Shown one piece after another: positions 25,459-34,793 of a stretch of DNA of 64,000 bases. The stretch is from NCBI RefSeq assembly GCF_001444425.1, contig NZ_CP013189.1:930001-994000 (forward strand), read 5' to 3'. The notes beneath the pieces were generated by a model. The model was not told the origin of the DNA. It saw only the letters and a program-made list of their open reading frames with translations, and did not search any database. Position 1 is the stretch's first letter, and every line of letters starts with the position of its first letter. This stretch comes from Pseudohongiella spirulinae (GTDB lineage Bacteria; Pseudomonadota; Gammaproteobacteria; Pseudomonadales; Pseudohongiellaceae). Position numbers and translations under genes: made by a program.

Positions 25459-26312
25459 AGTCGCTTCCGGCTGATGGCCAATAGAGCGATCATGACAAAA
25501 ATCAGCAGTTGTGGCCACGGTACCCAATAGTTAAGCTGTATGGCACCAGGGTTGATCATGACATCGGAAAAACCCCTCACTAATCGGCTGACATCCTGCA
25601 GATAGGACTCATTGAGCAGTGAGGGCAGATAACTGATGTAAAGATAATCGGCCAGATTGCCGACCAGACCTTTCAAGATGTCCATGGCCAGTGTGATGCC
25701 CAGCGCCGCAACGATTGCCTGCGTGCCATTGTTGGCTAATACAGAGATGGCGATGCCCAGGGCGATGGCAGCGGGCAGGGGAATTATGGCCAGCGTCAGA
25801 CCCAGACGTATTTCATCGATGATTTCATTTGTGGCAATCAAGACATAACCGTCTTCTGCGACCGGCACAAAATCCCATAGCAACCAGGCACAGAATGTGC
25901 TCAGCACCAGCAACAACAAGAGTGCCAGGACGCCAATAATATGCGACAGGGCCAGTTTTGCCATGACAGTGGTGCGGCGACTGACTCGGCGGATAAGAAT
26001 ATGCCGTAACACGCCACTGTCCTGATCAGCCGCCTGGTTCCATGCGGCGTAGGCGACCAGGATCAGGCCACTGACGGTGAGTCCGGTCAGGTAGGCATCG
26101 ACCAGCGAGCCCCAGGCATCCGCGCCGTCAATCTGACCAAAACTGCTGGCACCCATCAGCGCATCGCTGGCTTGCTGCGATGAACTGATCAGCTTGCCCA
26201 GAATCAATTGTGCGCAGGCAATAAGCGCCGGGGCGATCACCACCAGCCGGGCTGAATTGCTGCGCAGCGCAACAAACAGCTCTGCGCGCAGGGCGATAAC
26301 AAAGGCGTTCAT
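25455..26312 (-). CDS. ABC-2 type transporter permease
   Basis: 285 aa with six predicted membrane helices. It resembles NosY/ABC-2 permeases: a long first periplasmic region, then the pattern DSGVLRHILIRRVSRRTTVMAK between helices 2 and 3. It pairs with the ATPase gene, which it overlaps by 4 nt (ATGA). Together they form a two-subunit ABC-2 transporter; such systems often export or energise envelope processes. Substrate unknown. Confidence 0.85.
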   Translation of the reverse strand: MNAFVIALRAELFVALRSNSARLVVIAPALIACAQLILGKLISSSQQASDALMGASSFGQIDGADAWGSLVDAYLTGLTVSGLILVAYAAWNQAADQDSGVLRHILIRRVSRRTTVMAKLALSHIIGVLALLLLLVLSTFCAWLLWDFVPVAEDGYVLIATNEIIDEIRLGLTLAIIPLPAAIALGIAISVLANNGTQAIVAALGITLAMDILKGLVGNLADYLYISYLPSLLNESYLQDVSRLVRGFSDVMINPGAIQLNYWVPWPQLLIFVMIALLAISRKRL

Positions 26313-27223
26313 AAGGCTCGCCCCGTCAGGCTGTCGTGAAATATCTGGCTGAGGTCCTGTGTCTTGGCGCCCAGTTCGGAAACGGCAAAGCCACCATTGA
26401 CCAGCAACCGGTTAATCTCGGCAGCTTGCATGTTTTCGAGTTTGAGTGTCAGGCGACCGGCAGAATCGATGGTCAGATCCTCTGCCTTTGTATGATGCGC
26501 CAGGAACGCTTGGGCAGCTTCCGGCCGGTCGCAAACGATGGTCAGCTGTAGTTGTTGTGTTGATACCAGTTCCTTGAGCTGGCCGCTGCGTGATATGCGC
26601 CCTTGGTGTAAGATGGAAATGTGCGTGCAGATTCTTTCCAGGTAAGCCAATTGGTGGCTGGACAGCAGAAAGCTGCTGCCTTCTTCGCGATTGAGTTTGA
26701 GAATCAGCGCCAGTACGTCCTCCACTCCGCCGGCATCCAGGCCATTGAACGGTTCGTCCATCACAATAAAGGCGGGTTGACCCAGCAGGGCGTGGGCGAT
26801 GGAGACCCGGCGCCGGTTGCCCAAAGACAGCTGCTTTATCCGATAATTGCTGTAAGAGGATATGCCCAGCAGGCGTTCGACTTCGGAGGCTGAACGGCAG
26901 GGCTGCGGGCAAAGCAGGCGGGCGTGTTCCAGTACCTGACGGACGGTCAGATGCTGATGGATAGCCGGGTTGTCAAAAATGCCCACGACATCACCGCCAC
27001 CTTGCCACAGCTGCAACGGATCGCGCCCCATGATGCGGATTTCTCCATCATGGAAGGTCTGCATGCCCAGTACGCACTCCATGGTGGTCGTTTTCCCGGA
27101 GCCGTTCAGCCCTACCAGACCATGAATGGCGCCGGGTATCACTTCCAGATTCAGGCCTTTCAGTACCTCTGTTGCTCCGAAGCGTTTGCGCAGGCCGTTT
27201 ATTGACAGAACTGATGTTGCCAA
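26309..27223 (-). CDS. ABC transporter ATP-binding protein
   Basis: 304 aa. Walker A GLNGSGKTT at 38-46, signature LSLGNRRR, Walker B FIVMDEP with the following NGLD D-loop, and the switch histidine in SSHQLAYLE. The C-terminal 80 residues form the extension typical of ABC-2 exporter ATPases (NosF/CcmA-like). It starts with TTG, preceded by GGAG 9 nt upstream and 21 nt after the M16 peptidase stop. It is the first gene of the 4-nt-overlap chain. Confidence 0.92.
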   Translation of the reverse strand: MATSVLSINGLRKRFGATEVLKGLNLEVIPGAIHGLVGLNGSGKTTTMECVLGMQTFHDGEIRIMGRDPLQLWQGGGDVVGIFDNPAIHQHLTVRQVLEHARLLCPQPCRSASEVERLLGISSYSNYRIKQLSLGNRRRVSIAHALLGQPAFIVMDEPFNGLDAGGVEDVLALILKLNREEGSSFLLSSHQLAYLERICTHISILHQGRISRSGQLKELVSTQQLQLTIVCDRPEAAQAFLAHHTKAEDLTIDSAGRLTLKLENMQAAEINRLLVNGGFAVSELGAKTQDLSQIFHDSLTGRAL

Positions 27224-27244
27224 GGAGTCGGTCTCCGCAGTGTC

Positions 27245-30217
27245 TCAGTCAACAAATACATCATCCACGCGGAGCTCTCTCACCGTGCCCAGCTGCTCCA
27301 GCGATTCGATGTCCATGCGGCTGGTGTCGCCGACGATGGAAATGAGCTTGGGGCGATCCGCTACCCGATTGCGCTGGAACTGCAGCACATCTTCAAAACT
27401 CATTTGCTGCAATTGCTCAAAACGCTGCGGGCGCGGGTCGCCCGACATGCCCAGACGTTCCCAGGAGCGAACCATGCCCGGAATCTGTCGAGCACTGGCT
27501 GTTGATGTGCGGTAAAGATTAATCTGCGAACCCAGCGCATCATTAAAACGTTCGGCCGACTGGGGCATGTTGTCAATCAGATCAACAAACGCCTGCAGCG
27601 CATCAACAGCCTTGTCGTTCTGTGTGCCGATCACTCCCAGCATAAGGGTCTCGGAATCCGTGCGGCTGCCCTGGGCGTATCTGGCAGCCGCCGAATAGGC
27701 CAAAGCTCTTGCCTCTCGCAGCTCCTGAAACACCACGCTGGACATGCCTGAACCAAAGTAGCTGTTGTATAACGAGGCGGGCACAGTCAGTGATTCATCA
27801 TAGAGCTCATCCGGGAATTCGATTCGCACTTGCGCCTGCGCGGTCTCACGATGGATGAGGTAGATTTCATTTTCAGCGATCTGGCGCGCGAACTGATTAC
27901 GGTGGGCAGGCGGCTCATTCAGCTGTTCAGGTAGCTGGTGATGGCGAGCGAGAATGTCATTGACCCGTGATAGGGGCATGGAACCGGTATAACTCAGTGT
28001 ATGTCTGTAGCCAAGCAACTGCGGGATGATCTCCAGCAGTTGATCCAGTTCAACGGCCTGTATCTGTGCGCTGCTCATGGTACGCAACATCGGTGATTCA
28101 TCGCCATAACGATTGAAGAGATACAGCGCCTGACTGATAGCCTGCGGATTCTCCCGCTGGTCACGGCGTGACTGCAGGATAGTGCTCTTCAGCTCACGCA
28201 GGGTTTGCTCATCACTTTGCGGATCCCGCAACAATGACAGCATCAGGGCCAAAGACTCTTCAAACTGTGGATCCATGCCGGAAATACTGATGGACATCTC
28301 GTTGGCGCCGACGTTGAAGCTGAAGTTGCTACCCAGGCGGTACCATTGTTTTTGCAACTCTTCTGCCGGGTAATCAGGTGTGCCGGCTTTGTCGATCAGT
28401 GCAGAGACCAGGCTTAGCAGATCGTACTCTTCCGTGCCGACATCAATATTGATGCTGAAGGTGAATAAATCGTTTAGCTGGTTGCGGGCGTAATACAGCG
28501 GAACCTGCGTGCTGAATTCAGCGATCTGATAGTCGACGCCTGCCTGCAGAAAGCGCGGCTCTATGTCGTCGTAGGGCATGGCAAGTATCGCTGCAGCATA
28601 TTCAGACTGCCGGCTGGGGTCGACCTGTATGGGATCAATCTGTGGTTTTTCCACTGGCGGAATGTCAGCCGGACCGTTCAGTCGGTGCACAGCCACGTAG
28701 TTGTTGCTGGTAAAGTATTTGTTGGCAACATCGATGACATCCTGCTTAGTCACACGCTCTAAACGACGAATCTGGTTGATGGCCGTGTTCCAGTCACTGT
28801 GCTGCAGAAAGGCCTGGCGCATGGCGGCAACGCGGGCCGTGTTGGATTCCAGAGCCCGTTTGTCCATGGCTTTGAAATCATTGACGATGGCCGGCAGAAT
28901 CCAGTCCTCAAATTCGCCGCGCTTGATTATCTCAAGTTGTTCCAGCAGCAGACCCTCGACCTCTTCCAGTGTCTGGCCCTCGCGTGGCACACCCCAAAGG
29001 CGTTGTGAGCCGTAATCGTTATGAAACTCAGGAGAACTGCCGGCGGCCTGAACGCGTTGGCGCTGGTTCAGGTTCAGATTGATCAGGCCAGCGGTGCGAT
29101 TGTCCAGAATCATGTCCAGCAGCATCAAGGCTTCTTTGTCAGCATGGCCATTAGGCACCGTGCGGAAGGCCATCTGCACCTCTTCCTGCCCCGGGTAGGT
29201 CACGGTCACCCGTTCGATATCGGCAATAGGCTCTTCGTCCCAGCTTTGTGCGGGTGGCAGTGGCTTGGCCTGCCACCTGGAGAAATTGTCAGCGATCAGT
29301 TGGATAGTCTGGTCAATGTCGATATCGCCACTGATAAAGATGGCCATGTTGTTGGGCACATAATAGGTATCGAAGTATTCCTGTATGTAAACCAGCGATG
29401 GATTTTTCAGGTGTTCGGCATCGCCGATAGTGGTCTGCTGACCATAGGGGTGGTTTTTGTAAAGCAGGTCGGCCAGGGCGTAGTAAGAAATCCGGTCACG
29501 GTTGTCCAGGGTGCGGTTTTTCTCCTCATAAACCACCTCCAGTTCGGTGTGGAAAAGGCGGAAGACCGGGTTGATAAAACGATCGGACTCGATAGCAGCC
29601 CACTGGGCCAGGCGGTTGGCCGGGAGCCCAACCTTGTACACGGTTTCTTCGTGCCAGGTGTGCGCATTCAGGCCGCTTGCACCCATGCTGCTGTAGAGCT
29701 TGTCGAACTCATTAGGGATCGCGTACTCGGCAGCCTGCTGGGCGGTGGCGTTTATCTGCGCGTAGATTTCAGCTCGTTCAGCAGGATCAGTGCTGTTGAA
29801 ATGTCTCTCATACAGCTCAACTATCTGGTCCAGATAGACTTTTTCTGCTTCGAAATCCAGGGTGCCGAGTTCGGTATTGCCCTTGAACAGCAGGTGTTCA
29901 AGATAGTGTGCCAGACCGGTAGCGTCTGCCGGGTCGTGTTTGCTGCCGGCACGCACTGCGATTTCAGCGTAAAAACGCGGTTCTTCAGGGTTGCGGCTCA
30001 AATAAACGCGCAGCCCGTTGTTCAGTTCAAAAATGTGAGCGCCCAGCGGATCATCCGGGTTGGGCGGGTAGATGCGTGTGTACTGCGCTCGCTCTGGCTC
30101 GGCGCTGTCGCCAACTGGTGTTTGTGACTGTTGTGGCGAACAGGCCACGATCAGCAAGGCGCAAATTGCCGTGATGGTGGTGAATAAACGTCGCGTGAGC
30201 GAAGCTGACTGGAACAT
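27245..30217 (-). CDS. M16 family zinc metalloprotease lipoprotein
   Basis: 990 aa from the ATG at 30217 (GGAG 8 nt upstream). Lipobox IVAC at Cys26 with Ser at +2, so an outer-membrane, probably periplasm-facing lipoprotein. The inverted zinc motif HxxEH is at residues 104-108 (HYLEH) and a downstream Glu lies in the VVYEEKNR stretch. Four M16-type domains in tandem give two halves; the second half lacks the zinc motif, as expected. The family (pitrilysin, PqqF, mitochondrial processing peptidase) cleaves small peptides. Its position 21 nt upstream of the ABC/PDZ/FG-GAP run suggests common expression. Confidence 0.93.
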   Translation of the reverse strand: MFQSASLTRRLFTTITAICALLIVACSPQQSQTPVGDSAEPERAQYTRIYPPNPDDPLGAHIFELNNGLRVYLSRNPEEPRFYAEIAVRAGSKHDPADATGLAHYLEHLLFKGNTELGTLDFEAEKVYLDQIVELYERHFNSTDPAERAEIYAQINATAQQAAEYAIPNEFDKLYSSMGASGLNAHTWHEETVYKVGLPANRLAQWAAIESDRFINPVFRLFHTELEVVYEEKNRTLDNRDRISYYALADLLYKNHPYGQQTTIGDAEHLKNPSLVYIQEYFDTYYVPNNMAIFISGDIDIDQTIQLIADNFSRWQAKPLPPAQSWDEEPIADIERVTVTYPGQEEVQMAFRTVPNGHADKEALMLLDMILDNRTAGLINLNLNQRQRVQAAGSSPEFHNDYGSQRLWGVPREGQTLEEVEGLLLEQLEIIKRGEFEDWILPAIVNDFKAMDKRALESNTARVAAMRQAFLQHSDWNTAINQIRRLERVTKQDVIDVANKYFTSNNYVAVHRLNGPADIPPVEKPQIDPIQVDPSRQSEYAAAILAMPYDDIEPRFLQAGVDYQIAEFSTQVPLYYARNQLNDLFTFSINIDVGTEEYDLLSLVSALIDKAGTPDYPAEELQKQWYRLGSNFSFNVGANEMSISISGMDPQFEESLALMLSLLRDPQSDEQTLRELKSTILQSRRDQRENPQAISQALYLFNRYGDESPMLRTMSSAQIQAVELDQLLEIIPQLLGYRHTLSYTGSMPLSRVNDILARHHQLPEQLNEPPAHRNQFARQIAENEIYLIHRETAQAQVRIEFPDELYDESLTVPASLYNSYFGSGMSSVVFQELREARALAYSAAARYAQGSRTDSETLMLGVIGTQNDKAVDALQAFVDLIDNMPQSAERFNDALGSQINLYRTSTASARQIPGMVRSWERLGMSGDPRPQRFEQLQQMSFEDVLQFQRNRVADRPKLISIVGDTSRMDIESLEQLGTVRELRVDDVFVD

Positions 30218-30349
30218 GACCGACTCTCCGGAACTCAACTGCTGATATGGCTAATGTATAGCAATCTGCGAATAATTCCACTGCCAGGCAAGTATACGTC
30301 GATAAAGTGCGGGTAGTTCAGGTCAAATGGTCAGCTTGATGGATGCGTT

Positions 30350-31093
30350 TTACCAGTAGCTTTCGTAGCTCAATTGTCCTTTCTGTGTCGCGGTGTTCTG
30401 GCGAAAGCCACGGGGCTCCAGTTCACGAATGGCATCCTGCACCATGCCGGGGTTGCCACATAACATGATGTGAGTGTTGTCCGGGCTGAAAGCCAGTCCC
30501 AGCGCCCGCTCCAGCTCGCCACTGCGAATGCTGGCCGGGATATGGCCTCTGATTGCGCCGGGTACGGTTTCGCGGCTGATAAACGGCAGCAGGGCGAAGC
30601 GTCCGGGGTGGTGCAGTTTCAGCTCATCGAACAGCGCCCGATACTGAAAATCCTCTTGCGTGCGCGCCGCGTAGACAAGCACCACGGTCTGAAAGCGTTG
30701 CCAGATATCATCGCTTTGCAGCATCGATATAAAGGGTGCAACACCCGTGCCGGTAGCCATCAGGCATAAAGTGGCAGTATCCGGCACATTGTTCAGTGTC
30801 AGCGTGCCGGCGGGATTCTTGTCGACCCACACAGTGTCACCAGGCTGAGCTTGCGACAGTCGGCGAGACAAATCACCCTCCAACTGTGTGTAGAAAAAGA
30901 ACTCCAGCGGTTGCGCACCCGGAGCGCTAAGGATTGAGTAGGGCTGAGCAATCCGCTGGCCATCAATGTCCAGAGCCAGGTTGGTGTATTGCCCGGCAAT
31001 GAAGGGCCTGATATCGGCCTGAATTTTCAGGGAGAATAAATTGCTGGTCCAGTGGGCCACGTCTGCCACTGTGCCTTTGACCCAGTCTGTCAT
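30350..31093 (-). CDS. fpr: Ferredoxin (flavodoxin)-NADP+ reductase
   Basis: 247 aa, the usual Fpr length. FAD-binding motif near QPYSIL (about residue 50), NADP-binding ATGTGVAPFISML at about 112-124, and a C-terminal ESYW ending with the aromatic residue that stacks on FAD. The enzyme transfers electrons between NADPH and ferredoxin or flavodoxin and supports oxidative-stress and biosynthetic reductases. It is divergent from the DAACS symporter and downstream of nothing obvious; probably monocistronic. Confidence 0.93.
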   Translation of the reverse strand: MTDWVKGTVADVAHWTSNLFSLKIQADIRPFIAGQYTNLALDIDGQRIAQPYSILSAPGAQPLEFFFYTQLEGDLSRRLSQAQPGDTVWVDKNPAGTLTLNNVPDTATLCLMATGTGVAPFISMLQSDDIWQRFQTVVLVYAARTQEDFQYRALFDELKLHHPGRFALLPFISRETVPGAIRGHIPASIRSGELERALGLAFSPDNTHIMLCGNPGMVQDAIRELEPRGFRQNTATQKGQLSYESYW

Positions 31094-31246
31094 CGGGAAC
31101 TGCCTGCAGTGAATCTTTGAGATGAATGATTAATAAGCGGGCGCGCATTGTCGCACATTTCGAAATTTATTGGCACTTGCCCGTTTAATTCTATAGTCTT
31201 GAACGCTTGATACGAGCATTGCACTGATTCAGATGAGGTGGGTAAA

Positions 31247-32548
31247 TTGGCGGGCAAATTCAAAAATAAAATGCAGGTGTGGTTTGAGATTCCGCTTTGG
31301 AAGCGAATAATGCTGGCGCTGGTGCTGGGCGTGGTTGTCGGGGCAATCTGGGGTGAAGGTGCCCAGTCGATCCGCTGGATCGGGGATGTATTCATCCGAC
31401 TTATCCAGATGGTCGTGGTGCCACTGGTCTTTATCACTATTGTGGCTGGCATTGTTTCCATGGGTGACCCCCACAAGCTGGGTTCTTTGGGAATAAAAAC
31501 CCTGGCAATTTACATGCTGACAACCGGCCTGGCGATCAGCATCGGCTTGATTCTTGCGGTAGTTATTCAACCAGGTGCCGGTGTTGATCTGTCAGGCGCT
31601 GATCCCGGGACGATTCAGGAAGCCATGCCGCTGGGAGAGCGACTGATGTCCATCGTGCCCAGCAACCCAATTGCGGCTTTGGCTGAGGGTAATATCCTGG
31701 CGGTTATCTTTTTTGCCTTGTTGTTTGGTGTTGGCATTTTAACAGTCGGCAAACAGGCGGATCCGCTGGCACACCTGATGGAAGCCGGTTCATCTGTCAT
31801 GCTCAAGCTGACCCATTGGGTTATGGAGGTGGCGCCGTTCGGTGTGTTTGCACTGATTGCCTGGGTGGCCGGCACGCAGGGCGCGGCGGCACTATTGCAG
31901 GTTGTGGCGCTGGCATTGACGGTCACGCTGGGCTGTTTCATTCATGTTATCGTTGTGCACGGCAGCCTCATGAGGTTTGTGCTGAATCTTAATCCTCTGG
32001 ATTTTTTCAAAGGTGCCAAGAATGCCATGCTGGTGGCATTTTCGACATCGTCCAGTTCAGCGACACTGCCTGTCAGCATGTCGGTTGCCGAAACCAATCT
32101 GGGCATCAAGCCGGTGGTGGCGTCTACTGTGTTGCCGATTGGTGCCACTATTAATATGGACGGCTCAGCTCTGTACGTCGGTATCGTGTCAGTTTTTGCT
32201 GCGCAGGCCTTCGGCGTAGATCTGACTTTTATGGATTATTTGCTGGTGGCTGCCAGCACTACGCTTGTGTCTATAGGGACGGCTGCCGTGCCCGGGGCGT
32301 CAATCTTTCTGATGGCAGCGGTCATGGAAACGATCGGTTTGAACCCAACGCAGATCGCGCTGGTGGTTGGCTTTGTACTGCCATTTGACCGGCCACTGGA
32401 CATGATGCGCACTGCGGTGAATGTGACAGGTGACCTGTCTGTGGCGACGGCCGTGGCGCGCTGGGAGAATGAGTTCGACGAAGATATGTTTACAAACCGT
32501 TTTAATCAGGCCGGTGAGAATCAGGGCCGCGGAGGTCAGAAAGAGTAA
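31247..32548 (+). CDS. Dicarboxylate/amino acid:cation symporter (DAACS/GltP family)
   Basis: About 433 aa. Signature motifs: the serine-rich loop SSSSATLP, NMDGSALYVGI in segment 7, and the substrate/ion region PFDRPLDMMRTAVNVTGD. The family imports glutamate, aspartate or C4-dicarboxylates with Na+ or H+. I use TTG at 31247 because GAGG lies 8 nt upstream; a GTG nine bases earlier overlaps that GAGG and is less likely. The 3' end overlaps the convergent beta-barrel gene by 13 nt. Confidence 0.9.
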   Translation: MAGKFKNKMQVWFEIPLWKRIMLALVLGVVVGAIWGEGAQSIRWIGDVFIRLIQMVVVPLVFITIVAGIVSMGDPHKLGSLGIKTLAIYMLTTGLAISIGLILAVVIQPGAGVDLSGADPGTIQEAMPLGERLMSIVPSNPIAALAEGNILAVIFFALLFGVGILTVGKQADPLAHLMEAGSSVMLKLTHWVMEVAPFGVFALIAWVAGTQGAAALLQVVALALTVTLGCFIHVIVVHGSLMRFVLNLNPLDFFKGAKNAMLVAFSTSSSSATLPVSMSVAETNLGIKPVVASTVLPIGATINMDGSALYVGIVSVFAAQAFGVDLTFMDYLLVAASTTLVSIGTAAVPGASIFLMAAVMETIGLNPTQIALVVGFVLPFDRPLDMMRTAVNVTGDLSVATAVARWENEFDEDMFTNRFNQAGENQGRGGQKE

Positions 32549-33891
32549 GACAGGGTGAGTCCCAGTCGGATGTCCTGATCAAGGAAATACAGTGTGGAGG
32601 CTGGGTCGGCGCGGGTCAGTATAATCTGGCTGCGCAGTTCCCAGTCGTCATTAATGCGGTAGTCGGCGGCCAGATTCAGCAGGCCGGCTTCGCCATCCAG
32701 TTGTCCCTGGAATGTTGCCGAGAGCATGACTTCTTCATTCATGATGCTGTGGCTGTAGCGAACCAGCAGATCACCACGGGTATCCAGTCGCAGATCATTG
32801 ATCCGTTCCGCAGCGCCGCGCTCAATGTTCTGTAATCTTTCAAATCGCAAGCCAACACTGATCAGGCGGGTGGCGCTGATGCCGTACTCAAAACCAGCCG
32901 AGATACCCAGTAAATCACCTTTGTTTAATGTTGGAAACGCGTTTGTCAGGCTGTCGACCAGCACGCCTTGCGAGTAACTCATATCCAGAGTCAACAGTAG
33001 TCGGTCGATTGCGCGATTGGCGCTTAATCCCAAAAGCATGTAGTCATTAATGTGTGCAATGGCACGGTTGCTGCCATCAGTTGGCGGTGTAAAGCGCAGG
33101 CCATTTTCGTAGAGTCTGGCCGCCATGACTGCAACATCGCTGCCTGTGAATGACCGGCTCCAGCGTGTGCCCAGCTCAAACAGGGGTTTGTCCCGATGAT
33201 AGTGCGGCAACCGGAGAGGCGAGCCCGGAAACAGCGGACTGTTGTCGACGGGCAGGGGATCGAATTCCGGGTATAGATTGACAAAGCTTGACCAGGTGCC
33301 ATGGTCAGAAAAATGGTCCCAGACAAGCAGCCACTGATTCAATCGGGCATCTTCAATATCGATAATTGTGAGGTCGCGATACTCGGTGGTGTTGATCACG
33401 TCGAGTACGGAGTTTCCGATGGTTTCGCCCCACACAATGGTCTGGCGACCGAATGCCAGGCTGTTTCGCTGACCGCTGCGCTGCACAAACAGTTCGTTCA
33501 GGCGCCACTCCCAATCTTCCCGTGTAGGGTTGTTGTATTCGTAGTCGCCCGGCAGATAGCCTCGTAGCTGACCGCTGGCCTGCAGCAGCCAGCCCTCGCG
33601 AAATGGATTCTGATAGCGGATATTCAGGGCGCTGCGGTTGTTTTCCAGGCCGCGGGCGCGAGTTTCAGTGCCTCCGCCAACCGCAGCCCGCGTATGACGA
33701 TTGATGTGCGCGACGCTCTGGTGGCTGAGCCGGAAACGAAAATGTCCCGGCTGTGAATCTGCAGTCTCAAACAGGCTACTGTCATCAAACATACTGTCGT
33801 CAAACACAAACGAGTCATCAAACTGCGCCAATGCAGGCAATGACAGGCTGCAGGCGCAGAACGCCAATCCAAGTTTTGACAGTGTTTTCAT
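32536..33891 (-). CDS. Outer-membrane beta-barrel protein (DUF1302-like) with FDDS repeats
   Basis: 451 aa. Signal peptide ending ALAQ, then a short tandem acidic segment (FDDS-type units four times, residues about 24-42), then a long alternating strand pattern ending in LGLTLSYSF, a typical barrel C-terminus with a terminal Phe. Resembles DUF1302 proteins found with RND lipid transporters. Its ATG overlaps the stop of the LolA-like gene by one base (TGATG), so the two are coupled. Likely the outer-membrane exit or docking component of the RND set. Confidence 0.75.
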   Translation of the reverse strand: MKTLSKLGLAFCACSLSLPALAQFDDSFVFDDSMFDDSSLFETADSQPGHFRFRLSHQSVAHINRHTRAAVGGGTETRARGLENNRSALNIRYQNPFREGWLLQASGQLRGYLPGDYEYNNPTREDWEWRLNELFVQRSGQRNSLAFGRQTIVWGETIGNSVLDVINTTEYRDLTIIDIEDARLNQWLLVWDHFSDHGTWSSFVNLYPEFDPLPVDNSPLFPGSPLRLPHYHRDKPLFELGTRWSRSFTGSDVAVMAARLYENGLRFTPPTDGSNRAIAHINDYMLLGLSANRAIDRLLLTLDMSYSQGVLVDSLTNAFPTLNKGDLLGISAGFEYGISATRLISVGLRFERLQNIERGAAERINDLRLDTRGDLLVRYSHSIMNEEVMLSATFQGQLDGEAGLLNLAADYRINDDWELRSQIILTRADPASTLYFLDQDIRLGLTLSYSF

Positions 33892-34793
33892 CAATCCACT
33901 TGCGCACGCAGGCGACTCAATTCAGCCTCCCGAAAGGCCACATCTGTCAGTGTTCTGGGTGTCAGAAACTGCTCCGGGATATCCAGACCGGTGTTGATTT
34001 CCAGAATCGCCATATTGGACAGCCGATTCGCCACCAGATTCATCATGGTCAATGACCTCGCAATCCAGGTGCCGTTAATCTGCTCCACGCGAGACGCCAG
34101 CAGACGCTTGATTTCCCGCCCCTGACTGTCATACATGTCCGCTCGCAGCACAACGTATCGTTCTTTGTCGATGTAGTGCACGGTGCGTGCATAGCGGGTT
34201 TTGCGCGCTCTTTCGGCATTGGGGATGGTTTCAATTTTCCAGACGTCCCGACCGGCCTCTGTGGTTTCTTCAATAATGCTGATCTGATAGTCATCGAGCT
34301 TGCCGGTGTCCTGATCTTCTGTTGTGAACTCGGATCCGAAAATCGAAGCTGCTTCGGAGTCGTCGTCCGAATTGCCACTGGCTATGCGTTTTACCTGACC
34401 CAGAGCGGACAGATAGAGCCAGGTCTCATTGTCCATGGCCGGGTCGTCATAATTGTAATTGAGCATGCCAACGCCGCGCTCAGCGGACGGCTCAAGCACG
34501 ATTGAAATGCTTTGTGTATCACGCTGACTTGTGCCGGTATTGATGCCTACCGATTCTATCGCCTTGATTCTGGGGCGCTCTGCGCAGGTGATCTGATTGT
34601 TCTGTAAACCAAAGCGACAACTGGATAGTTGAATCCGATTAAAAGCGGAGTCAGTTGTTGCGCGCTGATTTTCCTCGACCTGCTCCAGAATGGCTCTGCC
34701 ATCAGTTTGAGCCAGTGAAGAAAAAGAGATCAGGAGGGAACATGCCAGGCCTGCATACTGGGTCAGTCGCATTATTGTAGAGTTAGTCTTCAT
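33891..34793 (-). CDS. LolA-like outer membrane lipoprotein-sorting protein
   Basis: 300 aa from the ATG at 34793, which overlaps the RND stop as ATGA. Signal peptide to about residue 30 (SLLISFSSLAQ), then a half-barrel LolA-like domain with conserved runs such as MDNETWLYLSALGQVKRI and FGSEFTTEDQ. In this family these periplasmic proteins carry lipids or lipoproteins between the RND pump and the outer membrane. A longer in-frame reading upstream lies within the RND gene and is not expected. Confidence 0.85.
   Translation of the reverse strand: MKTNSTIMRLTQYAGLACSLLISFSSLAQTDGRAILEQVEENQRATTDSAFNRIQLSSCRFGLQNNQITCAERPRIKAIESVGINTGTSQRDTQSISIVLEPSAERGVGMLNYNYDDPAMDNETWLYLSALGQVKRIASGNSDDDSEAASIFGSEFTTEDQDTGKLDDYQISIIEETTEAGRDVWKIETIPNAERARKTRYARTVHYIDKERYVVLRADMYDSQGREIKRLLASRVEQINGTWIARSLTMMNLVANRLSNMAILEINTGLDIPEQFLTPRTLTDVAFREAELSRLRAQVD

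Noticed and set aside
29021-30127. A 368-codon open reading frame on the plus strand opposite the M16 protease
   Set aside because: Antisense to the N-terminal half of an unmistakable protease with an intact HxxEH site; no domain or ribosome-binding site supports it.
27245-30217. M16 protease as a PqqF-type enzyme for PQQ biosynthesis, given PQQ dehydrogenases in the window
   Set aside because: It is an exported lipoprotein far from any pqqA-E gene, whereas PQQ precursor processing is cytosolic.
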